From Cyanobium sp. FACHB-13342 (GTDB lineage: Bacteria > Cyanobacteriota > Cyanobacteriia > PCC-6307 > Cyanobiaceae), in the NCBI RefSeq assembly GCF_014697415.1, contig NZ_JACJRT010000007.1, forward strand, positions 186,001 to 250,000: a stretch of DNA of 64,000 bases. The letters are read 5' to 3'. A program made the position numbers and the translations under genes. Shown here one piece after another: positions 49,355-58,500 of the stretch (the first letter of the stretch is position 1; each line of letters opens with the position of its first letter). A model generated the notes under the pieces. That model saw only the letters and a program-made list of their open reading frames with translations, did not search any database and was not told the origin of the DNA.

Positions 49355-49400
49355 GCCTTCTAAGCAGCCGGTCGATGGTTCGAATCCATCAGGGGGCGTT
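49355..49400 (+). repeat. attR core (46-bp tRNA-Arg fragment)
   Basis: An exact copy of 4111-4156, covering the anticodon region to just past the 3' end of tRNA-Arg. The 5' half of a tRNA is not present before it, so it is a fragment and not a gene. Confidence 0.93.
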
Positions 49401-49425
49401 CAGACGGGGCAGGGTCCTTCTCAGT

Positions 49426-49456
49426 CTGTTAAAAATCTGTTACAGTCTTCGTAACA
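49426..49456 (+). promoter_or_regulatory. Repeat-rich promoter region of the first Hlip gene
   Basis: CTGTTAAAAAT and CTGTTACAGT (49426 and 49437) form an 11-bp-period direct repeat. TGTTAC (49438-49443) and GTAACA (49451-49456) form an inverted repeat. The words resemble the TTACA-type HLR1 element bound by RpaB upstream of high-light genes, but HLR1 has a 10-bp period, so the match is imperfect. The ATG follows at 49470. Confidence 0.4.
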
Positions 49457-49469
49457 TAACGCAACACCC

Positions 49470-49613
49470 ATGGCCCAGCCCGCTCCCCGCTTTGGATTTG
49501 TGGCCTTCGCCGAAAGCTGGAATGGCCGCCTGGCCATGCTCGGCTTCGTGATCGGCCTCGGCACCGAACTGCTCACCGGCCAGACCATCCTCGCCCAGCT
49601 GGGTCTGGGTTGA
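49470..49613 (+). CDS. hli: High-light-inducible protein (Hlip), short form
   Basis: The 47-residue protein (AQPAPRFGFVAFAESWNGRL then AMLGFVIGLGTELLTGQTIL) has the chlorophyll-binding helix motif E-x-x-N-G-R-x-A-M-x-G. Hlips bind chlorophyll and carotenoid in the thylakoid membrane and protect photosystems under high light. It begins 69 bp after attR, so in an uninserted genome it would lie just after tRNA-Arg. Confidence 0.92.
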   Translation: MAQPAPRFGFVAFAESWNGRLAMLGFVIGLGTELLTGQTILAQLGLG

Positions 49614-49618
49614 TCGCC

Positions 49619-49735
49619 ATGAGCACCGATTACACCGCTGCCATTACCGCCGTCATCGCCCTCGTGGTTGTTCTCACGGGCATGACCACCTACGTGCTGA
49701 GCCGCCCCAGCGACCTGACGTCAAAATCCCGCTGA
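49619..49735 (+). CDS. Small single-TM protein between Hlip genes
   Basis: The 38-residue frame reads STDYTAAITAVIALVVVLTG then MTTYVLSRPSDLTSKSR, a single membrane span with a short polar tail. It starts 5 bp after the Hlip stop and precedes the second Hlip gene by 12 bp. Size and context suggest a small thylakoid protein; I do not recognise a named photosystem subunit. Confidence 0.6.
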   Translation: MSTDYTAAITAVIALVVVLTGMTTYVLSRPSDLTSKSR

Positions 49736-49747
49736 TCCCCCCACCCC

Positions 49748-49984
49748 ATGACCAACACCCCCGCCAACGACAAGTGGTTTCAGCATCGTGCTGAACAGCT
49801 GATTCACATGGAACAGCTCCAACGGGTGGAGCGCTTCAACGGTCGCGCCGCCATGCTCGGCATCGTGATTGGCATCGTGATCGAAGGACTCACGGGCTCG
49901 GGGATTGCCCACCAGATCGGACTGGGCGCCCTTGTGGACGGCTACGCCGCCTGCCGCACCCAGTTCCTGCCCTTCTGTTTCTGA
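49748..49984 (+). CDS. hli: High-light-inducible protein (Hlip)
   Basis: The 78-residue protein has a polar N-terminus, then VERFNGRAAMLGIVIGIVIE with the E-x-x-N-G-R-x-A-M-x-G chlorophyll-binding motif, and a second hydrophobic stretch. It is the third gene of a likely light-stress operon with the shorter Hlip and the 38-residue protein. The 263-bp gap that follows (49985-50247) shows no gene. Confidence 0.9.
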   Translation: MTNTPANDKWFQHRAEQLIHMEQLQRVERFNGRAAMLGIVIGIVIEGLTGSGIAHQIGLGALVDGYAACRTQFLPFCF

Positions 49985-50247
49985 GTTCGGAATCACTCCA
50001 CTCTGGCCACCAGCACCACCACGCTTCAGCAGGGCAGCTCTGGCCATCGCCAGCCACCCTTAGAGAAGCGACCGACCTCGCTGAGTAGCCAAGGCTGGCC
50101 GGAATTCACTCGCTTCGGTCCATTTGGACCCCGATCTAGCCCCCAACGGCTGGCCATTGGGGCGAGTGGCCCGTTCCCCCTTTCGCTGGCTGAACCTGTC
50201 AGCTATGAAAGGAGTCGGGACCCACGACCGACGTCACCAGCAGAGCC

Positions 50248-50760
50248 ATGGAGGGGGAAGGTCGGTTCCAGAAGCTTGACGGGGCCGAGCGGCGCAGCGG
50301 CGGAGACCGGCGTAGCAATGAGGAGCGACGGGGCGTTCAAGACTGGCTCAACGAGGAGCAACAGGAGGAACGGCGCAGCGGCATGGACCGCCGCAGCGGC
50401 ATCAGCCGCCGAGGCACCCCCGACAATCGTCAGGACGAACGCAAGGTCATCCCCTTCGCCATCGCCCCCCGGGGATCGATCCAGGCCCCGGACGGTCGCC
50501 GATGGGTCACCACCCTGTGGGATCTCAGCAACACCGGCCTGTGCGTGATCGCCAATGGCCAGGTGGATCTGCCGGTGGGCACCCTGGCCGACCTCACCCT
50601 CACCGAAGTGGTGGGGACGGGTCTGGTGACCTTCCAGGCCCGCTTGATGTGGTTTTCCGACGACGCCTTCCAGACCTACCTGGGCATGAAGTTTGAAGAC
50701 CCTCCCAAGTTGCCTCCGGGCTCATTTCTGGAGCGATATCTCAAGGCCAACTTCGACTGA
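50248..50760 (+). CDS. PilZ-like domain protein with Arg-rich N-terminus
   Basis: The 170-residue protein starts with RRSG/DRRS-type charged repeats (about 10-65). A PilZ-like beta domain follows: TLWDLSNTGLCVIANGQVDL (about 90-109) and LVTFQARLMWFSDDAFQTYL with GMKFED. PilZ domains bind cyclic-di-GMP; the RxxxR part is hard to place here. A stable protein-interaction role is the alternative. Confidence 0.7.
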   Translation: MEGEGRFQKLDGAERRSGGDRRSNEERRGVQDWLNEEQQEERRSGMDRRSGISRRGTPDNRQDERKVIPFAIAPRGSIQAPDGRRWVTTLWDLSNTGLCVIANGQVDLPVGTLADLTLTEVVGTGLVTFQARLMWFSDDAFQTYLGMKFEDPPKLPPGSFLERYLKANFD

Positions 50761-50766
50761 GCCACC

Positions 50767-51276
50767 TTGAACCCCAGCCGCCCGACACGTCCTGAACTGA
50801 GCGGCAACGAGGTGCTGGCACGGGAGCGCCGCAGCCGCAGCCAGGGCTCCGGCCTGACCCGCGAAACCATTCAGGGCCGCTGGCGCCTGGATCAGCTCTG
50901 GAGCAAACGGCAAACCCAGCCCCAAATCCGAACCGCCGCCCTGCTCCGCGCTCTCCAGGCCACCCTGGCCATCACCTCCAGCCCCGAGGGGGATGGATTG
51001 GCGGTGCTCAACAGCGTGCAGGTGGGTGGCCTGCAGCTTTGCTTCAGCGGCGAAGGACAGCTGCGGGGGCGGCGGCCTCTCCTGGTGTTCTGGTTCACCC
51101 AGCTCGAGGTGCGCTGCGGCGATCACACCCTGTGGCGGCAGGCCATTGCGGGGCCGCCGGAGCCCCGCAAGCGCCCCTTCTTCGCGCTCATCGCGCGGGA
51201 GGGGGAAGGGGAGTCGGCCTGGCTCCTGGCCCGGGGACGGGGCGGTGGCCTGGCCCTCTGGCTCCTGGGTGACTGA
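50767..51276 (+). CDS. Conserved-looking cyanobacterial hypothetical protein
   Basis: The 169-residue protein starts at TTG. It has RSQGSGLTRETIQGRWRLDQ (about 22-41), then LQATLAITSSPEGDGLAVLN and LRGRRPLLVFWFTQLEVRCG. The beta-rich pattern after an ETIQGRWRL start resembles lipid-associated or lipocalin-like small proteins, but I cannot confirm this. It is 6 bp downstream of the PilZ-like gene and probably in the same operon. Confidence 0.5.
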   Translation: MNPSRPTRPELSGNEVLARERRSRSQGSGLTRETIQGRWRLDQLWSKRQTQPQIRTAALLRALQATLAITSSPEGDGLAVLNSVQVGGLQLCFSGEGQLRGRRPLLVFWFTQLEVRCGDHTLWRQAIAGPPEPRKRPFFALIAREGEGESAWLLARGRGGGLALWLLGD

Positions 51277-51294
51277 GCGGCAGGCGGTGACCCC

Positions 51295-51534
51295 TTACAG
51301 GCTGGTTTTCAGCTCCCGCTGCAGCAGGGCAAAGAGGTAGTCGGGCTCGCGGTACTGGCCCGGCAGGCAGTTGTGGAGGATCTCCAGCCGCTGCCAGCAC
51401 ACGGTGCGGCGCACCTTGGCAATCGACTTGCCCTCGCGGATCAGCAGGCGCAGGGCTTTGCAGTAAAGGGAGTAGTTGGCTTCGAGCTCACCAATGGTGA
51501 GGCCGGGAGCGGGGGCAGGCAGGGATGGGGGCAT
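51295..51534 (-). CDS. DUF3136-like cyanobacterial protein
   Basis: The 79-residue protein has the pattern LTIGELEANYSLYCKALRLL then IAKVRRTVCWQRLEILHNCL and PDYLFALLQRELKTS, which I know as DUF3136 of picocyanobacteria. It is a helical cytoplasmic protein of unknown function. It is convergent with the previous gene. Confidence 0.7.
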   Translation of the reverse strand: MPPSLPAPAPGLTIGELEANYSLYCKALRLLIREGKSIAKVRRTVCWQRLEILHNCLPGQYREPDYLFALLQRELKTSL

Positions 51535-51646
51535 GGAACCGGCGGCCTTCGGGTCAGCGCAGAACCCAGGTGGGCACTGGATTCACTTTGCGCCCAACGG
51601 ACCGGTTCCCGATCCCCCCATACGGGGACAATTGAGGGGCTGCCCC

Positions 51647-52333
51647 TTAAAGCTGGACCATGCCGCAGCGCATGCCCTTGAGCACCGCCTGCAGCCGATT
51701 GTTGACGTCGAGGGTCTTGAGCAGACGCTTGGTGTAGGTCTTCGCCGTCTCCTCACTCACCACCAGGCTCTCTGCGATCTCCCGATCGGTGAGCCCACTG
51801 GCCAGCAGATCCAGCACCTCGTATTCCCGCTTGGTGAGTCGGGGGCAACTCAGATAGGGCAGGGTGCCGGAGCGCAGCGAGGGGCTTCGGTAGGAGTGGT
51901 GTCCCATCACCGCCAGCACCGCCGCCTGCAGGGGCCGCTGATCGCCGATGAAATCGGCCTCCGCCACTACCGCCTCCAGCCACGGGGCATCCACATACTG
52001 CGCCGGGATCACATCTCCCAGAGCCAACACCACCACCCGCAGGCCCGGCTGGGCGGCGCGGGCCTTGCGGGCCAGCTCAAAACCGCTGCCATCCTCGAGG
52101 TAGTCGGTGCAGATCAGCAGCTCATAGGGCTCCCGCTCCAGGTAGCTCAGGCAGGTGACCTCATCGGTGACGGCGCAGCCGATACGGGTGCGGTCCTTGA
52201 AGCTCTCGCACACGGAGCGCAGCAGGAAACGGCCCTTCATGGCGATGGCCACCTTGCCGCTGATGGCCACTGAAATCAGCACCTGGTCGAGGGTGGTGCC
52301 CTCCAGGCTGTTGAGAAAAGGCGTGAGGTCCAT
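51647..52333 (-). CDS. LuxR-type response regulator
   Basis: The 228-residue protein has an N-terminal receiver-like domain whose phosphoacceptor region reads YELLICTDYLEDGSGFELA (about 70-88). A C-terminal LuxR HTH follows: RLTKREYEVLDLLASGLTDR then EIAESLVVSEETAKTYTKRL and LLKTLDVNNR (about 165-215). An unusual extra segment of about 40 residues precedes the receiver. It lies next to the hyp operon but has its own direction start, so any control of hydrogenase is speculation. Confidence 0.8.
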   Translation of the reverse strand: MDLTPFLNSLEGTTLDQVLISVAISGKVAIAMKGRFLLRSVCESFKDRTRIGCAVTDEVTCLSYLEREPYELLICTDYLEDGSGFELARKARAAQPGLRVVVLALGDVIPAQYVDAPWLEAVVAEADFIGDQRPLQAAVLAVMGHHSYRSPSLRSGTLPYLSCPRLTKREYEVLDLLASGLTDREIAESLVVSEETAKTYTKRLLKTLDVNNRLQAVLKGMRCGMVQL

Positions 52334-52405
52334 GGACCCTCCACCGGGGCGGATGCCAACCGGATCAGTTGTGAAATCTAAACAATTACGGGCCCGGACC
52401 GGGCC

Positions 52406-53404
52406 TCAGCAAATCCGGGGCAACAACTCGCCGCTCAGCGGGATCAGCAGACGGTCCGTGCCCAAGGCCGTGGTGAGCCACACCTGTCCCCCGGCACCCG
52501 GGGCCGGTCGCACCGTGCCAATCCAGGCCCCACCGCCGGTGGCCAGCAGCGCGCAGGCCAGGTCGGCGGCCTCGGGCGGCACCACCGCCACGAAACGCCC
52601 CTCGTTCGCCAGATGCAGGGGCTCAAAACCGAGCAGGTCGCAGGTGCGGGCCACGGGTTCGGCCACCGGCAGACAGGCCTCTTCGATCGCCAGCTCAACG
52701 CCGGCCGCCACGGCCAACTCCTGCAACGCGCTGGCCAGGCCGCCGCGGGTGAGATCGCGCAGGCAGTGGATCCGCACGCCCGCCGCCAGCAGTCCCTGCA
52801 CCTGGGGCCAGAGGGGGGCGCAGTCGCTCAGCACCGGCGGCACCAGGTTCAGGCCATAGCGCGCCGCCAGGATCGCCACGCCGTGGCGTCCCAGGTCGCC
52901 ACTCACCAACAGCTGGTCTCCTGGGCGGATCGCCCGGGGATCAATCGGCTCAGGGGCCTCCACCAGGCCGACGCCACTGGTGGTGAGGAACACCCCATCG
53001 GCCTTGCCCCGCTCCACCACCTTGGTGTCCCCGGTGACGATCGTGAGGCCGCACTCGCGGGCCGCCGCGGCCATCGAGGCCACCACGCGTCGCAGCAGCT
53101 CCAGGGGCAACCCCTCCTCCAGGATCATCGCCACACTCAGGTGCAGCGCCCGGGCCCCGGCCATGGCCAGATCGTTGGCGGTGCCGACTACCGCCAAGCG
53201 GCCAATGTCGCCGCCTGGGAATTCCAGGGGCTGCACCACGTAGCCATCGGTGCTGAAGGCCAACGGGCCAGGGGGCAACGGGAGCAGGGCGGCATCGTGG
53301 AGCACCTGGGTCGGATCGGCGTAGAGCGCCCGCAACTCCTGGTCGATCAACTGCTGCATCAGGGTGCCGCCGCCGCCATGGGCCAACTGGATGCGCTCAG
53401 CCAT
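52406..53404 (-). CDS. hypE: Hydrogenase maturation factor HypE
   Basis: The 332-residue protein starts ERIQLAHGGGGTLMQQLIDQ and ends with the HypE signature ELLPRIC, whose last Cys accepts the carbamoyl group. Motifs FSTDGYVVQPLEFPGGDIGR and VTGDTKVVERG are typical. HypE dehydrates the thiocarboxamide to thiocyanate for CN ligands of the NiFe centre, working with HypF, HypC and HypD. It is the last gene of the leftward operon. Confidence 0.95.
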   Translation of the reverse strand: MAERIQLAHGGGGTLMQQLIDQELRALYADPTQVLHDAALLPLPPGPLAFSTDGYVVQPLEFPGGDIGRLAVVGTANDLAMAGARALHLSVAMILEEGLPLELLRRVVASMAAAARECGLTIVTGDTKVVERGKADGVFLTTSGVGLVEAPEPIDPRAIRPGDQLLVSGDLGRHGVAILAARYGLNLVPPVLSDCAPLWPQVQGLLAAGVRIHCLRDLTRGGLASALQELAVAAGVELAIEEACLPVAEPVARTCDLLGFEPLHLANEGRFVAVVPPEAADLACALLATGGGAWIGTVRPAPGAGGQVWLTTALGTDRLLIPLSGELLPRIC

Positions 53405-53412
53405 GCCACCCC

Positions 53413-54552
53413 TCATGCGGCCTGGCGCCGGTAGCGGTAGTAGGCGGCGCAGGCTCCTTCGCTCGACACCATCGGCGCCCCCAGCGGGTGCTCGGGGGTG
53501 CAGGAGCCGCCAAAGGCCGGGCACTCCGACGGGATCGCCCGCCCCTGCAGGATCCGGCCACTGATGCAGGGGCTGGAGGCGGCAGAAGTTGCATCGCTGA
53601 CCGCAGACCCCGGGTTCGGCATCAGGGGGGCCAGGCGCGCCAGGGCATCGAAGTGCCGGTAGGCCGGGGCGAGGGCGAACCCGCCGCCGGCGATGGGGCC
53701 CAGGCCGCGCCAGGGCTGATCCGTCACTTCAAACACCTCCTCCAGCAGGGCCTGGGCCGCAGCGTTTCCCCGATCCCGTACTACCCGGCCGTAGGCATTG
53801 GCGAGGGCCGGCGTGCCCGCCTCCAGCAGCTGCACCAACCGCAGCAGGCCCGCCATCACCTCGACCGGCTCAAAGCCGGTCACCACCACCGGCACCCGGT
53901 GACGCTGCACCAGCTGGTGCAGCTCGGTGGTGCCCATCACCGCGCCCACGTGGCCCGCCGCCAGGAAGCCCTGCACCTGGTTGGCGGGCTCCAGCAGCAG
54001 CGCCTCCATGGCCGGGGCCACCCGCACGTGGGCCAGCAGCACCGAGAGGTTGGCGAGCCCCAGGGCCCGGGCCTGGCACAGCAGCAGGGCCGTAGCCGGG
54101 GCGGTGGTTTCAAAGCCCACCGCCAAAAACACCACCTGCCGATCGGGGGCAGCCTGGGCCAGGGCGATGGCCTCCAGGGGCGAGGTCAGCAGCCGCACGT
54201 CACCGCCAGCAGCCCGCGCGCCGAGCAGGTCGGTTGCCGCCACGGGATCAGCCCCCCCAGCAGCGGTGGCACTGCCCGGCACCCGCAGCATGTCGCCGTA
54301 GGAGCAGAGAATCACCCCGGGCTGGGCCGCCAGCGCCAGGGCAGCATCGAGGCGCTCGGCCGGCGTCACGCACACCGGGCATCCGGGCCCATGGATCAAG
54401 CGCAGCCCCGGCGGCAGCAGCTGGTCGAGACCCCAGCGCAGGATCGCGTGGGTCTGGCCGCCGCACACCTCCATCACCGTCCAGGGACGGCTCACCGTGG
54501 CCGCCAGCGCCGCCGCCAGCTCCCCCACCCGACCAGCCACGGCGGGGCTCAC
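53413..54552 (-). CDS. hypD: Hydrogenase maturation factor HypD
   Basis: The 379-residue protein contains TVMEVCGGQTHAILRWGLDQ (about 24-43), HGPGCPVCVTP and the C-terminal Fe-S cysteines in SPCISGRILQGRAIPSECPA then GSCTPEHPLGAPMVSSEGAC. HypD assembles the Fe(CN)2CO unit with HypC. The start is GTG 54552, overlapping the stop of the dihydroorotate-dehydrogenase-like gene. It lies 8 bp before hypE. Confidence 0.95.
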   Translation of the reverse strand: MSPAVAGRVGELAAALAATVSRPWTVMEVCGGQTHAILRWGLDQLLPPGLRLIHGPGCPVCVTPAERLDAALALAAQPGVILCSYGDMLRVPGSATAAGGADPVAATDLLGARAAGGDVRLLTSPLEAIALAQAAPDRQVVFLAVGFETTAPATALLLCQARALGLANLSVLLAHVRVAPAMEALLLEPANQVQGFLAAGHVGAVMGTTELHQLVQRHRVPVVVTGFEPVEVMAGLLRLVQLLEAGTPALANAYGRVVRDRGNAAAQALLEEVFEVTDQPWRGLGPIAGGGFALAPAYRHFDALARLAPLMPNPGSAVSDATSAASSPCISGRILQGRAIPSECPAFGGSCTPEHPLGAPMVSSEGACAAYYRYRRQAA

Positions 54553-55580
54553 CAGGGCCCCGGCGCCTGGCGCGCCTCCGCCGGGCGGTACCCCGCGATG
54601 GCCCGCATGTACTGGGCCCGCTCGTATTCGGCCGGGTTGGGGCAGCGCCGCTGGCTCATGCAGCCGATCAGCTCGGCCACCGAGGCCACCTCGTGCTCCA
54701 TCAACCAGGTGGCCAGCTCCTCCTCCAAACCCGCCAGGCGCTCGGGGCCGTGGCGCAGCAGCGCCCCCACCACCTGGGTGACGGACGCACCGGCCATCAA
54801 CAGCCGCACCACATCGGTGCCGCGGTGCACGCCACCACTGGCTGCCAGATCGAGGCGATGGCGGCCATGCAACAGGGCGATCCACCGCAGCGGCAGGCGC
54901 AGGTCGTGGGGGGTGGACAGCAGCAGGTTGGGCCGCAGCTCCAGGGTCTCGATGTCGATATCGGGCTGGTAGAAGCGGTTGAACAGCACCAACCCATCGG
55001 CCCCTGCCGCCGCCAGGCGCTTGGCCATGGCGCTGAGGTTGGTGAAGAAGGGGCTCAGCTTCACCGCCAGGGGCAAGCCCACCTCAGCACGCACCTGGCG
55101 CACGATCTCCTCCACCCCGGCCTCAATGGCGGCGCTGGAGAGCTCCGGATCGGTGGGAATGGCGTAGATGTTGAGTTCGAGGGCCGAGGCACCGGCCGCC
55201 TCGATCCGCCGGGCCGATTCCACCCAGCGGCCGGGAGTGGTGCCGTTGAGGCTGGCGATCAGGGGCACGGCCAGATGCTTGCGGGCCTGCTCCAGCTGGC
55301 GCAGGTAGAGATCTTCTCCGCCATGGAAAAGGGATGGCTCCGGTACGTAGGTGAGCGCTTCGCCATAGCTCTCGGCCCCTTGGCCGAGGCGGTGATGCAG
55401 GTCGAGCTGTTCCTGCTCGATCTGCTCCTCAAACAGCGAATGGAGCACGATCGCCGCCGCCCCAGCCCGCTCCAGGGCCTGCAGCTGGGCCAGATCGTCG
55501 CTCAGGGGAGCCGCAGCCCCCACCACCAGGGGGGTGCGCAGGGGCAGGCCGAGGTAGGTGGTGGCGAGATCGGGGGTCAT
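54549..55580 (-). CDS. Dihydroorotate-dehydrogenase-like flavoprotein
   Basis: The 343-residue protein has a TIM-barrel flavin-binding pattern: TYLGLPLRTPLVVGAAAPLS, VPLIASLNGTTPGRWVESAR, ALELNIYAIPTDPE, PLAVKLSPFFTNLSAMAKRL and ASGGVHRGTDVVRLLMAGAS. In cyanobacteria this DHOD-like gene is often found beside nifJ; its substrate is not established. It overlaps nifJ by four bases (ATGA) and hypD by four, so it is translated as part of the operon. Confidence 0.85.
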   Translation of the reverse strand: MTPDLATTYLGLPLRTPLVVGAAAPLSDDLAQLQALERAGAAAIVLHSLFEEQIEQEQLDLHHRLGQGAESYGEALTYVPEPSLFHGGEDLYLRQLEQARKHLAVPLIASLNGTTPGRWVESARRIEAAGASALELNIYAIPTDPELSSAAIEAGVEEIVRQVRAEVGLPLAVKLSPFFTNLSAMAKRLAAAGADGLVLFNRFYQPDIDIETLELRPNLLLSTPHDLRLPLRWIALLHGRHRLDLAASGGVHRGTDVVRLLMAGASVTQVVGALLRHGPERLAGLEEELATWLMEHEVASVAELIGCMSQRRCPNPAEYERAQYMRAIAGYRPAEARQAPGPW

Positions 55581-58500
55581 GGCTTGGGGGTGGGCTGCGC
55601 CAGGGCGCGATAGGTGGCCCAGCGGCACGCCAGCTCGCGCTGGGCCTGGCGCACCAGGGCCCGGGCCCGCTCCGGCTGGCTGTAGCGCAGCATGCGGAAG
55701 CGATTTTCCCGCTCCATCGCCTCCTCGAGGGAGCGCTTCGGCGCCGGGCTGTCGAGCTGCAGGGGTGTCTCGCCCCGCTCGGCGCGGCGGGGGTCGTAGC
55801 GGTAGAGCAGCCAACGGCCCGAATCCACCGCCAGCTTCTGGTGCGCCATGCCCTGGGCCATGTCGATGCCGTGGGCGATGCAGTGGGAGTAAGCAATGAT
55901 CAGCGAAGGCCCTGGGTAGCTCTCGGCCTCCAGAAACGCGCGGATGGTGTGCTCGTCGCGGGCCCCCATGGCCACGCTGGCCACGTAGACAGTGCCGTAG
56001 GTCATCGCCATCAGGCCCAGGTCTTTTTTGGGGGCCGCCTTGCCCGCCGCCGCAAACTTGGCCACCGCACCGCGGGGGGTGCTCTTGGAAGCCTGGCCGC
56101 CGGTGTTGGAGTACACCTCGGTGTCGAGCACCAGGGCATTCACATCCCGGCCACTGGCCAGCACGTGGTCGAGGCCGCCAAAGCCGATGTCGTAGGCCCA
56201 GCCATCGCCGCCCACCAGCCACACGCTGGTCTTCACCAGGGCATCGGCCAGCTCCAGCAGCTGGCGGGCCTCCCCGGCGATGGCGTCGCCTGGGGTGCTC
56301 TCCAGCACGGCCTGCAGCCGCTGCTTCAAGGCCGCCACCCGCTGGCGCTGCTCGACGATGCCGGCCTCATCGCTCTGGTCGGCCCAGCGCAGGGCGTCCA
56401 GCAGGGAAGGCGGGAGTTGTTCCGGCTGCAGCTGGCCCGCCAGCCGCTCCAAGCCATCGAGGGCCATCTGGCGCTGCTGGTCGCGTGCCACCCGCATGCC
56501 GTAGCCGAATTCGGCGTTGTCTTCAAACAGGGAATTGCTCCAGGCCGGCCCCCGCCCCTCGGCATTGGCACTCCAGGGGGTGGTGGGCAGGTTGCCGCCA
56601 TAGATCGAACTGCAACCGGTGGCGTTGGCGATCAGCATCCGATCGCCGAACAGCTGGGAGGCGAGCTTGAGGTAGGGGGTTTCGCCGCAGCCACCGCAGG
56701 CCCCGGAAAACTCAAACAAGGGCTGCTGCAGCTGCTGCTGGCCGATCTTGTGCAGGTTGAGATCGGCGCGCGGCACCTCCGGCAACTGCAGGAAGAAGTC
56801 CCAGTGGCCGCGGGCCTGCTGGCGCAACGGCCGCTGCGGCGCCATGTTGATCGCCTTGCGCTGCGGCTCACTGCGGTCGCGGGCGGGGCACACCTCCACG
56901 CACAGGGCACAGCCGGTGCAGTCTTCTGAGGCCACCTGCAGGGTGAAGGTCTGGCCGGCGAAGGCGGGGTCGCGGGCGGGGGCGGTGCGGAAGCCTTCGG
57001 GGGCGGAGGCAAAGGCCTCCGGGGCGCCCACCTTGGCGCGGATCACCGCATGGGGACACACCATCACGCACTTGCCGCACTGCACGCACAGGTCGGTTTC
57101 CCAGACGGGCACCGCAGCGGCGATGTTGCGCTTCTCCCAGCGGGCCGTACCCACCGGCCAGGTGCCGTCGCAAGGCAGGGCGCTCACCGGCAGGGCATCG
57201 CCGCGGCGCTCCAGCATCGGCCCGATCACGGTGCGCACAAACGCCGGAGCCGTGGCGAGGCGGTCCTGCGGCAACGGTGCCGGGATCGGGGCCGTGGCAG
57301 CGGCGTCCAGGGCCTGCCAATCGAGGGGCTCCAGGTGATCGAGGCTGGCGTCGAGGGCCGCCAGGTTCATCGCCACCACCGCCTCGCCCTTGCGGCCATA
57401 GCTGTGCTGAATCGAGGCGCGAATGCGTTCGATCGCCTCATGGCGCGGCAACACGCCACTGAGGGCAAAGAAACAGGCCTGCATCACCGTATTGATGTGG
57501 GGCCCCATGCCCGCCTGCCGCGCCACCTGATAGGCATTGATCTGGTGCACCGCGAGCCGCTTGCTGCGGATCTGGGCGCGCAGGGCTTCCGGCAGCCGCG
57601 CCCAGGTGTCGGCGGGGGCGAAGGGGCTGTTGAGCAACAACACACCACCGGGCTCGATGCCAGCCAGCAGATCGAAACGCTCGACAAAGTCCCACTGGTG
57701 GCAGGCCACGAAGGTGGGCCGCTGGATCAGGTAGGTGGAGCGGATCGGCCGGGGGCCGAAGCGCAGGTGCGACACCGTGACCGACCCCGATTTCTTGGAG
57801 TCGTACACGAAATAGCCCTGGGCCCAAAGATCGGTGCCCTCGCCGATGATCTTGATGGCCGCCTTGTTGGCCCCCACCGTGCCATCGGAGCCCAGGCCGT
57901 AGAACACGGCGCGCACCTCGGCTTGGTCGGTGTGGAAGCCCTGTTCGAGGGCATCGTCGAATGGCAGGGAGCGGTGGGTGACGTCATCGTCAATCCCCAC
58001 GCTGAAGTGGTTGATCGGCCGGCCCTCCCGAGCCGTCGGCAAGGGTGCCAGCAGCGGCCGCAGGTGATCGAACACCGCCTTCACCATCGCCGGGGTGAAC
58101 TCCTTCGACGACAGCCCATAGCGGCCGCCCAACACCGCCGGCAGCGCAGCGCCATGCACCGCGACCCACTCTTCGGCCAAAGCCGCCACCACATCGAGGT
58201 AGAGGGGTTCACCGGGGGCACCCGGCTCCTTGCAGCGGTCGAGCACGGCGATCGCCCGGGTGCTGGCCGGCAGGGCCTCCACCAGCAGCCGGGCGGCAAA
58301 GGGGCGGAACAGCCGCACCTTCAGCACCCCCACCCGCTCGCCGGCAGCCTGCAGCGCCTCGGCCGTTTCCACGGCGGTCTCGCAGCCGGAGCCCATCAGC
58401 ACCAGCACCCGCTCCGCATCGGCGGGGCCGACGTAGTCGTAGGGGCGGTAGTGGCGACCGGTGAGCTCCCCGAAACGGTCCATCGCCTCGATCAGCTGCC

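Larger units (their letters stand above)
4111..49400. mobile_element. tRNA-Arg-integrated, prophage-like element with metal-resistance cargo
   Basis: A 46-bp identical direct repeat at 4111-4156 and 49355-49400 bounds about 45 kb. This span starts with a tyrosine integrase beside the intact tRNA and contains phage replication, recombination, packaging and capsid genes. Repeats of the core CTTCTCACATA with a 12-bp period lie inside both ends. The architecture (tRNA site, Y-integrase at the tRNA end, cargo) fits a prophage, a phage satellite or the tycheposon elements of marine picocyanobacteria. No tail genes are recognisable, so whether it forms complete virions is open. Confidence 0.9.

Noticed and set aside
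49355-49400. Second tRNA-Arg gene
   Set aside because: Only the anticodon-to-3' part is present. The acceptor 5' strand and D-arm are missing, so it is the attR fragment.
49426-49446. Canonical HLR1 (RpaB) element
   Set aside because: The two half-sites are 11 bp apart and the first lacks the TTACA core; listed only as a candidate regulatory region.
53488-54972. 494-codon rightward frame antisense to hypD and the DHOD-like gene
   Set aside because: Gln/His/Arg-rich composition typical of antisense shadows; the leftward genes carry the conserved motifs.
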